Assembly: GCA_903831935.1 (NCBI GenBank)
Contig: CAIKZP010000050.1
Coordinates: forward strand, 1 to 59,577
Length of the DNA stretch: 59,577 nt
Reading direction: 5' to 3'
DNA from: an uncultured Bacteroidota bacterium
Lineage (GTDB): Bacteria; Bacteroidota; Bacteroidia; Chitinophagales; Chitinophagaceae
The notes beneath the pieces are model-generated. The model did not search any database. It was not told the origin of the DNA and was given only the letters and a program-made list of their open reading frames with translations. Below are positions 34,039 through 43,595 of the stretch, one piece after another; position 1 is the first letter of the stretch, and each line of letters begins with the position of its first letter. Position numbers and translations under genes: made by a program.

Positions 34039-36459
34039 ATGCAAGAGTGGAAATTGTTTTTATTTTTTATTGGAATTCTATTTTCGCCTGCAATACAAGC
34101 GCAAAAATTAGATTCTACTTTGGCAATTTATCGCAGTGATTTTCAAACAGAAAAAGTACACCTACATTTCGATAAAACAGCCTATAATAAAGGTGAAACA
34201 GTTTGGTTTAAAGCCTATATAGTTGCCGGCGAAAATTTATCGGACTATAGCAGAAACTTTTTTGTTGATTGGTATAACGATTTAGGGCAATTAATTAAGC
34301 ATACTGTTCATCCAATTTTTGAATCTTCTGCACGTGGTCAATTTGATATTCCAAACAATTACAAAGGCGGAATTTTACACGTAAAAGCCTATACACGTTG
34401 GATGTTAAATTATGATACGGCATTGTTGTATCATAAGGATATACAAATAACCAATACCAATGCTAGCGCTAGTGCCAGTGCAAAAGCGGCAGCAGTTACA
34501 CTTAAATTTTTTCCAGAAAGTGGCGACTTAATTAATGGAATAAATTCTACGCTTGCTTTTATGGCAACCAACCAAAATGGCCAGCCCGTTGCAGTGAAAG
34601 GTGCTATAGTAAATAGCGCTAATCAATTAGTCGATTCATTTGCAACGGTACATGATGGAATGGGTAGCCTAAATTTCGAACCATCGGCCAATGAACAATA
34701 TACTTGTAATTGGATGGATGAATATGGTACGAGTCATAGCAATAGCTTGCCAATAGCTAAAGCCACTGGGGTAGTTGTAAGCGCTAAGTTGGTTAACAAA
34801 AAAGCAGTGTTTGCAGTGTCAAGATCTACAGATGTAGCAAGTAATTTAAAAGGCTTACACCTTGTAGCAACAATGAACCAACAATTGTTATACAATGCCT
34901 CTATTAATTTAAATAATAAAAAAATAATTGCTGGAGAAATACCTCTACAAGAAATGCCCACTGGCATTTTACAGTTAACGGTTTTTGATGCTAGCTGGAT
35001 TCCAGTTGCCGAAAGAATATTATTTGTAAATAATAATCAGCACCAGTTTTTTCCAGAATTAACAATGGTTACTACTCGTTTAACAAAACGTGCAAAAAAT
35101 ACCATGGAATTATTTGTTTCAGATACTGCGTTAAGTAATTTATCTATATCGGTTACAGATGCAAGTTTATTATATGATAGTAGTGCCAATATTATTTCTC
35201 AATTATTATTATCTAGCGAGTTAAAAGGATCTATTTATCGTCCAGCCTATTATTTTTCAAACGAAACCGATAGTGTTGCGGCGCACCTAGATTTAGTAAT
35301 GCTTACACATGGTTGGCGCAGGTATAAATGGGATGAAATAATCCAAGGAAAATTGCCCAAATTAACTTACCCAATGGATAGTGATTATGTGCAAATAAAA
35401 GGGAAAGTTTTTACTGCTGGTCAAGCCATACGATCTACTCAAACCATCACGCTGGTTATGCAGGCTAAAGATAGTAGCAAACAATATTTTCAATTACCTG
35501 TAAAACGCGATGGGTCTTTTAATCAACGTGGTATTATATTTTTCGACACCGCAAGAATATTCTACCAACTCAATGGCGACAAGAGTTTGCACGAAAATGC
35601 TTCAACAAGTTTTCAGTATGGATTGCCATTAGTGCCTTATGCACAGGCTGTAAAATCGCCCACTAAAATTTTAATTGATAGTATTTTACTCAAGCGAAAT
35701 AGTTTGTTTTATGCAGGGATAGAGAAAGTGAAAAAGTCAATGGATTCTGCTGTTGTATTAAAAGAAGTAACTGTTGAAAGTAAAATAAAATCGGCGATTG
35801 ATATACTAGACGAAAAATATACCACTGGTCTTTTCAATAATAAAAATAGTTACTCCTTTGATGTTGCAAACGACGATCGTGCACATGGCCAATTAGATGT
35901 ATTTCATTACTTGCAGAATTTAATTCCTGGAATGACAATGTCATTGCCAACACTTGGCACCAATGGGGCAGAAGACGCTAATAGTAATAATGTGGCTGGA
36001 TTAAATTGGAGAGATGGTACGCCAGATATTTTTTTAAATGAAATGCCTTCTGATGCAGGAGCTGTTCAGGCAATTTCAATGAGTGATGTAGCGTATATAA
36101 AAGTGTTTCGTCCGCCATTTATGGCAGCTTCGGGTTCAGGGGCATCTGGCGCTATTGCTATTTATACACTTAAAGGGGCAGAAGCAAAAAACTATAATGT
36201 GAAGGGACTAAATAGTGCGCTCATTAGCGGCTATACAGCCTATAAAGAATTTTATTCGCCAGATTACACTATTACTCAACCCAAATACCAAGATAGTAGG
36301 GCAACTTTATATTGGAACCCATATGTTTTAACAGACAAGAAAAATAAAACTGTTAAACTCGAATTCTTTAATAATGATATCACTAGTAAATTCAGAATTA
36401 TTATTGAAGGGGTGAATGCTTTTGGTAAACTTGCCCATCTAGAAAAAATTGTAGAATAG
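34039..36459 (+). CDS. Secreted MG2/TonB-plug domain protein
   Basis: An 806-residue protein from ATG 34039, with a signal peptide ending in IQAQ. Residues about 35-125 form a macroglobulin MG2-like domain (KVHLHFDKTAYNKGETVWFKAYIVAG). More Ig-like segments follow to about 500. A short TonB-plug-like domain is at about 610-715 (DVFHYLQNLIPGMTM, AISMSDVAYIKVFRPPFMA, GASGAIAIYT). It lacks a barrel, so it is not a transporter. Such proteins are common near SusCD loci in Bacteroidota and lack a proven function. It lies behind the operon terminator and so is probably transcribed separately. Confidence 0.78.
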   Translation: MQEWKLFLFFIGILFSPAIQAQKLDSTLAIYRSDFQTEKVHLHFDKTAYNKGETVWFKAYIVAGENLSDYSRNFFVDWYNDLGQLIKHTVHPIFESSARGQFDIPNNYKGGILHVKAYTRWMLNYDTALLYHKDIQITNTNASASASAKAAAVTLKFFPESGDLINGINSTLAFMATNQNGQPVAVKGAIVNSANQLVDSFATVHDGMGSLNFEPSANEQYTCNWMDEYGTSHSNSLPIAKATGVVVSAKLVNKKAVFAVSRSTDVASNLKGLHLVATMNQQLLYNASINLNNKKIIAGEIPLQEMPTGILQLTVFDASWIPVAERILFVNNNQHQFFPELTMVTTRLTKRAKNTMELFVSDTALSNLSISVTDASLLYDSSANIISQLLLSSELKGSIYRPAYYFSNETDSVAAHLDLVMLTHGWRRYKWDEIIQGKLPKLTYPMDSDYVQIKGKVFTAGQAIRSTQTITLVMQAKDSSKQYFQLPVKRDGSFNQRGIIFFDTARIFYQLNGDKSLHENASTSFQYGLPLVPYAQAVKSPTKILIDSILLKRNSLFYAGIEKVKKSMDSAVVLKEVTVESKIKSAIDILDEKYTTGLFNNKNSYSFDVANDDRAHGQLDVFHYLQNLIPGMTMSLPTLGTNGAEDANSNNVAGLNWRDGTPDIFLNEMPSDAGAVQAISMSDVAYIKVFRPPFMAASGSGASGAIAIYTLKGAEAKNYNVKGLNSALISGYTAYKEFYSPDYTITQPKYQDSRATLYWNPYVLTDKKNKTVKLEFFNNDITSKFRIIIEGVNAFGKLAHLEKIVE

Positions 36460-36465
36460 GGTTAT

Positions 36466-36846
36466 TTAAAAATCATCGCCATCTAAAAATTCTCTTTCAA
36501 TTTCTTCCATTTGTACAATATCCCATGCTTCGCTTTCGGTAGGGGTGGTGTTTAAAAATTCTAAGAGTTCTAATTTTTCAAACAGTTTTTCTACAGGTTC
36601 GGTTAATGTACAAATTACAAATGAGGCACTATTTTCATAAAAATATGCTTGCAGTTCTGCCAATTGAAAAGCTGCGGATGCTTCAATATTTTCCACATTT
36701 TGCATTTGCAGAATAATATTTTTTGGATCCAATGCAAGTTGGTTCATACTTATGTCTTTTATAGACGCTGCTATATTGGCAGATAAATCTGGCAATAATG
36801 GGCTTAGAACCGTAAATTTCTCCTTGGTATCAATTTTGATTTCCAT
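36466..36846 (-). CDS. STAS-domain-like protein
   Basis: A 126-residue acidic cytoplasmic protein. The pattern FTVLSPLLPDLSANIAAS, then NIILQMQNVENIEASAAFQLAEL, then FVICTLTEPVEKLFEKLELLEFLNTTPTESEAWDIV, follows the STAS anti-sigma-antagonist fold. There is a conserved-type Ser in the position (EAS) where phosphorylation occurs in such proteins. The C-terminal tail is strongly acidic (EEIEREFLDGDDF). No kinase or phosphatase partner is adjacent. It is divergent from clpC and abuts the macroglobulin-type gene. Function is unknown. Confidence 0.65.
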   Translation of the reverse strand: MEIKIDTKEKFTVLSPLLPDLSANIAASIKDISMNQLALDPKNIILQMQNVENIEASAAFQLAELQAYFYENSASFVICTLTEPVEKLFEKLELLEFLNTTPTESEAWDIVQMEEIEREFLDGDDF

Positions 36847-36935
36847 TGCTTATAATAGATTAACAAACTGTGTATAAATCCTACACAACTTCACTCAAAA
36901 ATATTCGTTATAATTGTATAAATCCAATTTTGATT

Positions 36936-39497
36936 ATGGATAATAATTTTTCAGCCCAGGTAAAAGAGATCATTTCCTTCAGTAGGGAAGAGGCTTTGCG
37001 ATTAGGGAACGACTTTATAGGAACAGAACACCTGTTATTGGGTTTGATACGTGATGGCGATAACACCGCTATTAAAGTACTCAAACAACTTAATGTAGAC
37101 TTGTATGAGCTTCGTAAAGAGGTGGAACTGGCTGTAAAAGACAAAACAGGAAAGAATATTGCCAATATAAATAGTCTTCCATTAACCAAGCAAGCCGAAA
37201 AAGTAATTCGTGTGACAGTGCTAGAAGCCAAGGCATTAAAAAGCCCATTGGTAGAAACAGAGCACTTAATGCTTAGTATCTTAAAAAACAAAGAAAATAT
37301 TGCTACTCAAATATTAAATCAATTTGATATTGACTACGATATGTTTCGCAATGAATTGGGAATGGTTGGGTCTCCCAATCCGCCGGCACCTAAAAATGAT
37401 TTTTCAGACGAAACTGGCGATGATGAGTTTGATGAAGAAAAACGCAGTGGTGGATTTCAACAACCACGTGGCGGAGCCAAGCAAGCGCCTGGTATTAAAA
37501 GTAAAACACCCGTACTCGATAATTTTGGAAGGGATATTACCAAATTAGCAGAGTCTGGAACCTTAGATCCAATTGTTGGAAGAGAAGCCGAAATTGAAAG
37601 GGTTAGCCAAATTCTAAGCCGTAGAAAAAAGAACAATCCTATTTTAATTGGCGAACCTGGTGTGGGTAAAACAGCCATTGTTGAAGGATTGGCGCTTCGT
37701 ATTGTTCAACGTAAGGTTAGCAGGGTATTGTTTGATAAAAGAGTGATTAGTTTAGACCTAGCTGCACTAGTAGCAGGTACCAAATACCGTGGTCAGTTCG
37801 AAGAAAGGATGAAAGCCATCATGAACGAACTAGAAAAAAACAGGGATGTCATTTTATTTATTGATGAGATTCATACCATAGTGGGTGCTGGTGGCGCAAG
37901 TGGTTCATTAGACGCTTCTAATATCTTTAAACCAGCTTTGGCCAGGGGAGAACTCCAATGTATTGGCGCATCTACCTTAGATGAGTATCGTATGCACATT
38001 GAAAAAGACGGTGCGCTTGATAGACGCTTTCAAAAAGTGTTAATTGAGCCGCCTAGTGTAGAAGAGACCATCATGATTTTAACAAATATCAAATCGAAAT
38101 ACGAAGATTTTCACAATGTGGTTTACGACAATGAAGCCATTGAAGCTTGTGTAAAATTGAGTGATCGATATATGACCGACAGATTATTGCCCGATAAAGC
38201 AATTGATGTGTTAGACGAAGTTGGTGCGCGTGTACATTTAAAAAACATTAATGTACCAGAAGATATTGTAGACCTTGAAAAGAAAATTGAAGAGGTTAAG
38301 AACGAAAAAAACAAGGTTGTAAAAAGCCAACGTTTTGAAGAAGCGGCGGCACTTCGTGATACCGAAAAAAGATTGGGCGAAGAATTAGAAAAAGCAAAAG
38401 GACTTTGGGAAGAAGATAGCAAACACAAGCGCTATCCAATTACTGAAGAACATATTGCCGAAGTGGTGAGTATGATGACGGGTATTCCTGTAAAAAGAAT
38501 GGTGCAGGCAGAAACTGAAAAGTTGCGTAGGATGAGCATTGATATGCAGGATATGGTGATTGGTCAAGACGAAGCCATTCAAAAAGTAGTAAAAGCTATT
38601 CAGCGTAATCGTGTTGGTTTAAAAGATCCTAAAAAACCAATTGGAACATTTATTTTTCTTGGTCCAACAGGAGTGGGTAAAACAGAATTAGCCCGATCAA
38701 TTGCTAGGTATATGTTTGACTCCGAAGATTCTTTAATTAGAATTGACATGAGTGAATACATGGAAAAATTTACGGTGAGTAGATTAATTGGCGCACCTCC
38801 AGGATACGTTGGATACGAAGAAGGCGGACAATTAACCGAAAAAGTACGTCGTAAACCTTACTGCGTTATTTTATTAGATGAAATAGAAAAAGCACATCCA
38901 GACATTTATAATATTTTATTACAAGTATTAGATGATGGACAATTAACAGATGGCTTGGGTAGAAAAATTGATTTCAAGAATACCTTGATTATCATGACTT
39001 CTAATATAGGCGCACGTCAGTTAAAAGAGTTTGGCGATGGTGTTGGTTTTGCAACTGCAACACGTGTTCAAAATGCCGATGAAAATAACAAAGCTGTTAT
39101 TGAAAAAGCATTAAAACGTACCTTCTCTCCTGAGTTCTTAAATAGAATTGATGATGTGGTAATCTTTAATTCGTTGAATAAAGAAAACATCTTTAATATC
39201 ATTGATATTTTAATGAAAGGGGTTACAAAACGTTTGCAGAATTTAGGGTTCTCAATGGAATTAACTTTGGCTGCAAAAGAATTTATTGCAGAGAAAGGGT
39301 ATGATGCACAATTTGGCGCAAGGCCTTTGCACCGTGCATTACAGAAATACCTAGAAGATCCTTTAGCAGAAGAAATTCTAAACTTAAATGTAAAACAAGG
39401 AGATAGATTGGTGGCTGATTTAGACAAGGAAAATTCAAAAATTAAATTTGAGTTTCTTCCAAGAATAGAAGAAGAACCAAAAACTTCAGAAGCATAA
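36936..39497 (+). CDS. clpC: ATP-dependent Clp protease ATP-binding subunit ClpC
   Basis: An AAA+ unfoldase that delivers proteins to ClpP. It has 853 residues from ATG 36936 ([20 protein letters not shown]). Two Clp N-repeats cover residues 1-150, AAA-1 has [13 protein letters not shown], and the middle domain carries a UVR motif ([23 protein letters not shown]). AAA-2 has [20 protein letters not shown], and the C-terminal D2-small domain ends near 840. The UVR motif and length point to ClpC and not ClpB or ClpA. The frame extends upstream to 36870, but the conserved N-terminus begins at 36936. clpP is not in the window. Confidence 0.94.
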   Translation: MDNNFSAQVKEIISFSREEALRLGNDFIGTEHLLLGLIRDGDNTAIKVLKQLNVDLYELRKEVELAVKDKTGKNIANINSLPLTKQAEKVIRVTVLEAKALKSPLVETEHLMLSILKNKENIATQILNQFDIDYDMFRNELGMVGSPNPPAPKNDFSDETGDDEFDEEKRSGGFQQPRGGAKQAPGIKSKTPVLDNFGRDITKLAESGTLDPIVGREAEIERVSQILSRRKKNNPILIGEPGVGKTAIVEGLALRIVQRKVSRVLFDKRVISLDLAALVAGTKYRGQFEERMKAIMNELEKNRDVILFIDEIHTIVGAGGASGSLDASNIFKPALARGELQCIGASTLDEYRMHIEKDGALDRRFQKVLIEPPSVEETIMILTNIKSKYEDFHNVVYDNEAIEACVKLSDRYMTDRLLPDKAIDVLDEVGARVHLKNINVPEDIVDLEKKIEEVKNEKNKVVKSQRFEEAAALRDTEKRLGEELEKAKGLWEEDSKHKRYPITEEHIAEVVSMMTGIPVKRMVQAETEKLRRMSIDMQDMVIGQDEAIQKVVKAIQRNRVGLKDPKKPIGTFIFLGPTGVGKTELARSIARYMFDSEDSLIRIDMSEYMEKFTVSRLIGAPPGYVGYEEGGQLTEKVRRKPYCVILLDEIEKAHPDIYNILLQVLDDGQLTDGLGRKIDFKNTLIIMTSNIGARQLKEFGDGVGFATATRVQNADENNKAVIEKALKRTFSPEFLNRIDDVVIFNSLNKENIFNIIDILMKGVTKRLQNLGFSMELTLAAKEFIAEKGYDAQFGARPLHRALQKYLEDPLAEEILNLNVKQGDRLVADLDKENSKIKFEFLPRIEEEPKTSEA

Positions 39498-39498
39498 T

Positions 39499-39536
39499 AA
39501 AAAAGCGGCTATCTAATTTAGATAGCCGCTTTTTTT
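39499..39536. terminator. Bidirectional intrinsic terminator, clpC / ROK kinase
   Basis: AGCGGCTATCT (39504-39514) pairs with AGATAGCCGCT (39520-39530) around a 5-base loop, flanked by an A-run and a T-run. It lies between convergent genes. Confidence 0.9.
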
Positions 39537-39567
39537 ATGCGTATTTCGAAAATAGTTTTCGATTAAT

Positions 39568-40542
39568 TTATATATCCCAAGCAAGTGCAGATGCGCCAAG
39601 TATTGCAGCATCAGACTCCTTTAAATGGCTTACAAGGATCTTAACTTTGTTTTGGAACACTTGTATTAAGTTGGCCTCCATATGTTCTCTAGTAGGCTTT
39701 AAAATAAGATCTCCAGCTTTGGTTAATCCGCCAAATAATATGATGGCTTCTGGGCTAGAAAACATTACAAAATTAGCTAAAGCCATTCCTAGAATTTTTC
39801 CTGTATAGTCAAATACATCTTTAGCCAATTGGTCTCCAGCCATTGCTGCATCATATACTTTTTTCGAATCTAATTCATCGGCAGGAATGTCTCTTAACAA
39901 ACTAGGCGTACTAGAATTCTTTAAAAATTCTAAAGTAGTTAATCGAACCCCAGTTGCAGAAGCATAGCTTTCTAAAGAACCATTTTTACCTGTCCCTTCA
40001 TGATAACGACCATCAGGTATGATAATGATATGACCTAATTCTCCTGCAAATCCATCGTGCCCATAAACTAAGGTACCATTGGCAACAATACCAGAACCAA
40101 CACCTGTTCCAAGTGTGATCATAATAAAGTCTTTCATGTCTTTTGCAGCACCGTATTTCATTTCTCCTAAAGCGGCTGCATTGGCATCGTTGGTTAATAC
40201 TACTGGAAGCTTGAACTCGTCTTGTAATAATTTACATAGCGGAATAATTCCCTTCCATGGTAGATTAGGTGCGTACTCAATTGTGCCAGTATAGAAATTT
40301 CCATTGGGTGCACCAACGCCTATTCCTTTAATTCTACCAATGCCACCTACTTGATCTATTAGCGGCGTAATGTTTTTATGTAAATCCGTAATAAACGACT
40401 CAATTGTTGCATGCTTTTTTGTAGACATTTCACTAGAAAAAAGTACGTTCCCTTCTTTGTCTACGATACCGAATTTGGTGCCGGTTCCGCCAATGTCAAT
40501 TCCAATGGCTAGTTGTTCTAAACTCGGCTTATTAAATGCCAT
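39568..40542 (-). CDS. ROK-family sugar kinase, probable glucokinase
   Basis: A 324-residue kinase expected to phosphorylate glucose or a related hexose with ATP. The phosphate-binding motif is IGIDIGGTGTKFG near residue 15. NDANAAALGEMKYG carries the catalytic Asp. GELGHIIII and ESYASATGV are the ROK landmarks. The usual zinc motif CxCGxxGCxE is replaced by EGTGKNGSLE, so all three cysteines are absent. The start is ATG 40542; an upstream TTG would add two residues. It follows the MFS sugar transporter gene by 35 bases, which fits uptake coupled to phosphorylation. Confidence 0.85.
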   Translation of the reverse strand: MAFNKPSLEQLAIGIDIGGTGTKFGIVDKEGNVLFSSEMSTKKHATIESFITDLHKNITPLIDQVGGIGRIKGIGVGAPNGNFYTGTIEYAPNLPWKGIIPLCKLLQDEFKLPVVLTNDANAAALGEMKYGAAKDMKDFIMITLGTGVGSGIVANGTLVYGHDGFAGELGHIIIIPDGRYHEGTGKNGSLESYASATGVRLTTLEFLKNSSTPSLLRDIPADELDSKKVYDAAMAGDQLAKDVFDYTGKILGMALANFVMFSSPEAIILFGGLTKAGDLILKPTREHMEANLIQVFQNKVKILVSHLKESDAAILGASALAWDI

Positions 40543-40577
40543 GGTCAATACAAATTTGAATGATGAACTTAATAAAA

Positions 40578-42026
40578 TTAGTGACCTCCTGAAACTTTTG
40601 TATCGTAGTCAATACCTTGTGATTTTAAAATAGATTTTACACGTATTGCATAAAATGCTAAATAAGCAAAACACAAAGCCCCAACGATATAACTAAACTG
40701 AATTCCAAGCATTTTTTCATCTGCCACCCAGCCTTGTAATGCAGCAATAACGCCACCTCCCATGATCATCATAATCAACAAACTACTTCCTTGATTAGTA
40801 TGCTTTCCTAAACCTGCAACAGCAAGTGTAAAAATACATGGCCATAAAGTACTACAGAATAATCCTACACTAATGAATGCAAACACACTCACCATGCCAG
40901 AAGTTAGCATACCAATTACAAGTGCAGCAATTCCCATAGAAGAGAAAATTAATAGCATTCTAACAGGGCTTCCTTTACTCATGATATCACCAATAATCAT
41001 GGCTATAATTACCAATCCATAAATATAGAATTGTGTGATATCGTGTTGTGCAATTGAATTAACAATTAAGAATACTGCGAACGCTAAATAAGGCATTACA
41101 AAATTTAAAATTTTGGCTTTGCTTTTGCTTACACCAAAGGCACCAACTGCGCCTGTCCAACGTCCTATCATTAAACTAGCCCAGTACAATGAAATATAAG
41201 GAGCTATTTTTTCGGTAGGAATGCCAATATGTAAACGCATGTATTCGGGTAAATTACTAGCGGTTGAAACCTCTACTCCAACATATACAAAAATGCCAAT
41301 CATGCCCAATACCAATTGAGGGTATTGCATAGCAGAAGTTTTGTGTAATACTTTTGAAGAACTTTCAGCCTCTTCCTCTGCAACATGATCCAAATCAATT
41401 TTATTAGGAATAGAAGAGAACTTGAAAAATATGGCAACTAATACAAATGCAGCTCCAAGAATTAAATAAGGAATTTTTACACTTGAAATACTTGCTTCTG
41501 TAGATCCGCTACTAACACTACCAAAAATGGCAAAGCTTACAAGTAATGGTCCGATGGTCGTACCAAAATTGTTTACCCCTCTCGCCATGTTTAATCTTTG
41601 AGCACCAGTTTTAGGGTCGCCAATTACAACAGCCAAAGGATTTGCTGCAATTTGTTGCAAACTAAATCCTAGCGCAACAATAAATAATGCAATAATCATT
41701 AAGTTAAATGATCCATTATTAGCGGCCGGAATAAATAATAAAGTACCTAGTGCAGAAATACCCAAACCAACTGCAATACCATTTTTATAACCAATTTTGT
41801 TTAAAAGGTCTCCACCAATTAAAGAAGAAACACCCACATAAATAATGGAACCTACTGTATAGGCCACATAAAAAGCCACCGCTACTAATTGACTTTGCAA
41901 TTGTGTTAGTGTAAATGCTTTCTTAAATACAGGAATTAAAATGTCGTTGCTGGCAGCAACAAAACCCCAGAAGAAAAAAATTGAAATAAGGGTTCCAAAT
42001 TGTGACCAATTAGTTTTTTGATTCAT
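40578..42026 (-). CDS. FucP/GluP-family MFS sugar transporter
   Basis: A 482-residue inner-membrane proton symporter with about 12 transmembrane helices, of the fucose/glucose/galactose (FHS) family. N-terminal features are FFFWGFVAASNDILIPVFKK and the loop motif GGDLLNKIGYKNG. LQQIAANPLAVVIGDP and ARGVNNFGTTIGPLL are highly characteristic of this family. A long cytoplasmic loop (HVAEEEAESSSK) separates the halves. Together with the ROK kinase downstream it forms a two-gene unit for hexose uptake, divergent from the glgA operon. Confidence 0.88.
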   Translation of the reverse strand: MNQKTNWSQFGTLISIFFFWGFVAASNDILIPVFKKAFTLTQLQSQLVAVAFYVAYTVGSIIYVGVSSLIGGDLLNKIGYKNGIAVGLGISALGTLLFIPAANNGSFNLMIIALFIVALGFSLQQIAANPLAVVIGDPKTGAQRLNMARGVNNFGTTIGPLLVSFAIFGSVSSGSTEASISSVKIPYLILGAAFVLVAIFFKFSSIPNKIDLDHVAEEEAESSSKVLHKTSAMQYPQLVLGMIGIFVYVGVEVSTASNLPEYMRLHIGIPTEKIAPYISLYWASLMIGRWTGAVGAFGVSKSKAKILNFVMPYLAFAVFLIVNSIAQHDITQFYIYGLVIIAMIIGDIMSKGSPVRMLLIFSSMGIAALVIGMLTSGMVSVFAFISVGLFCSTLWPCIFTLAVAGLGKHTNQGSSLLIMMIMGGGVIAALQGWVADEKMLGIQFSYIVGALCFAYLAFYAIRVKSILKSQGIDYDTKVSGGH

Positions 42027-42078
42027 GGCAGGCTTTAAGTGTTTAAAAAATTACGGTGTAAAATAAATATAAATTATT

Positions 42079-42109
42079 AAGCAAAAAACTTTAAATGTTT
42101 TTTGTGCTT
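42079..42109. repeat. Imperfect palindrome between the hexose-uptake and glycogen operons
   Basis: AAGCAAAAAAC (42079-42089) pairs with GTTTTTTGTGCTT (42097-42109) with a two-base bulge and a 7-base loop. It sits in the middle of the 134-base divergent promoter region between the MFS/ROK pair and glgA, where a shared regulator could bind. It could also be a fortuitous A/T-run symmetry. Confidence 0.3.
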
Positions 42110-42160
42110 ATAATAATGAGTCTTAAATTTAATGCAATTCAAGGAATCAATAATTTTTAA

Positions 42161-43576
42161 ATGGAGATTGTACATGTTAGTGCGGAATGTTATCCGGTTG
42201 CAAAAGCCGGAGGACTAGGGGATGTGGTAGGCGCTTTACCTAAATACCAGTGTAAAGCTGGGCACCAGGCTAAAGTAGTAATGCCCATGTATCGCACTAA
42301 ATTTCTATATGCCAATGAATGGGTGGTTGATTTTAAGGGAAATGCCAATTTAGGTGACTGGTTCTTTGATTTTACTATCATTAAAGAAAAAACGAATATT
42401 CTAGGGTTCGACTTGTATTTAGTAGATATCAATAGCCTTTTAGACCGTGATAAAATATATGGGTACGAAGATGATACCGAGCGGTTTATGGCATTTCAGA
42501 TAGCAGTACTGACTTGGTTGAGTAGTTGGGAGCACCGTCCAAACATTGTACATTGCCACGATCATCAAACAGCGCTGATTCCATTTATGATGCGGCACTG
42601 TTTTAATTTTAAACAATTGAGCAGGGTTTCTACTGTTTTTACCATACATAATGCACAATACCAAGGATGGATGAATTGGAGTCAAAGTATATTGATTCCT
42701 GAATGGGACCATTATAAAACGGGTCTTTTAGAATGGAATGGGGGAATTAATCCATTGGCTTGTGCCATTAAATGTGCAGATAAAGTAACTACAGTTAGCA
42801 AATCTTATATGGAGGAATTGCACTCAGATGCCAATGGTTTAGAGGCATTGTTTGAATTCGAAAAAGGAAAATGTGTAGGGATATTAAATGGCATTGACAA
42901 CGATGTTTGGGATGCTTCAACAGATGCTTATTTGGCGCATCATTTTTCTATAAAAGATGTAACGGAAGGAAAGCAACAAAACAAAGAAATACTCTGCACC
43001 AAATATGGCCTAGATACACAAAAACCTTTGTTTGTATTTATAGGAAGATTGGTAGGCGAAAAAGCAGCCGAAATTTTACCAGAATCAATTGCAACAGCCA
43101 TTTTTAATACCAATAGTGCCGCTAGTTTTTTTGTATTAGGTAGTGGGCAAACCGAAATAGAATGGCCTTTACAGCAAATGGTTCATGAATTTCCAGGAAT
43201 TTATAATTCATATATTGGGTACAATGAAGCGCTAAGCCATTTGATTTATGCAGCAGCAGATTTTTTATTGATGCCTAGTAGAGTAGAGCCTTGTGGGTTG
43301 AATCAAATGTATGCTATGCGATATGGTACGGTACCGATTGTTAGAAGAACAGGAGGCTTAAAAGATACGGTGGTGGATATGGGCGACGAAAATGGGTACG
43401 GAATTTGCTTTAATCATGCTAGCGCTGCAGATTTAGTTTATTCAATTAGCCGAGCAGCATCGGTTTATCAAGATAAAACACAGTTAAAAAAAATGCGAAC
43501 AACTATGATGCAAATTGACAATAGTTGGGAGTTGACAGTAGAGAAGTATAGTAATATTTATCATAGTATTTTGTAA
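42161..43576 (+). CDS. glgA: Glycogen synthase (ADP-glucose)
   Basis: A GT5 enzyme that adds glucose from ADP-glucose to glycogen. The 471-residue protein begins with VHVSAECYPVAKAGGLGDVVGALPKYQ, holding the KxGGL substrate loop. HDHQTALIPFMM and the C-terminal SRVEPCGLNQMYAMRYGTVPIVRRTGGLKDTV are typical. It starts the glycogen gene run and glgC follows 19 bases later. Its length and motifs fit the bacterial GlgA type. Confidence 0.93.
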   Translation: MEIVHVSAECYPVAKAGGLGDVVGALPKYQCKAGHQAKVVMPMYRTKFLYANEWVVDFKGNANLGDWFFDFTIIKEKTNILGFDLYLVDINSLLDRDKIYGYEDDTERFMAFQIAVLTWLSSWEHRPNIVHCHDHQTALIPFMMRHCFNFKQLSRVSTVFTIHNAQYQGWMNWSQSILIPEWDHYKTGLLEWNGGINPLACAIKCADKVTTVSKSYMEELHSDANGLEALFEFEKGKCVGILNGIDNDVWDASTDAYLAHHFSIKDVTEGKQQNKEILCTKYGLDTQKPLFVFIGRLVGEKAAEILPESIATAIFNTNSAASFFVLGSGQTEIEWPLQQMVHEFPGIYNSYIGYNEALSHLIYAAADFLLMPSRVEPCGLNQMYAMRYGTVPIVRRTGGLKDTVVDMGDENGYGICFNHASAADLVYSISRAASVYQDKTQLKKMRTTMMQIDNSWELTVEKYSNIYHSIL

Positions 43577-43595
43577 TGGTTTAAACCAAATTCGC

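Noticed and set aside
34473..34490. Short Ala/Ser repeat (NASASASA) as a possible tandem-repeat element
   Set aside because: It is a few codons of low complexity within the macroglobulin-type gene, not a repeat array.
36870..36935. Upstream extension of clpC
   Set aside because: Clp N-domain similarity begins at MDNNFSAQV (36936). The extension lies in the divergent promoter region.
39068..39427. Minus-strand frame inside clpC (119 codons)
   Set aside because: It lies entirely within the conserved AAA-2 and C-terminal region of clpC. The translation has no protein-like motif.
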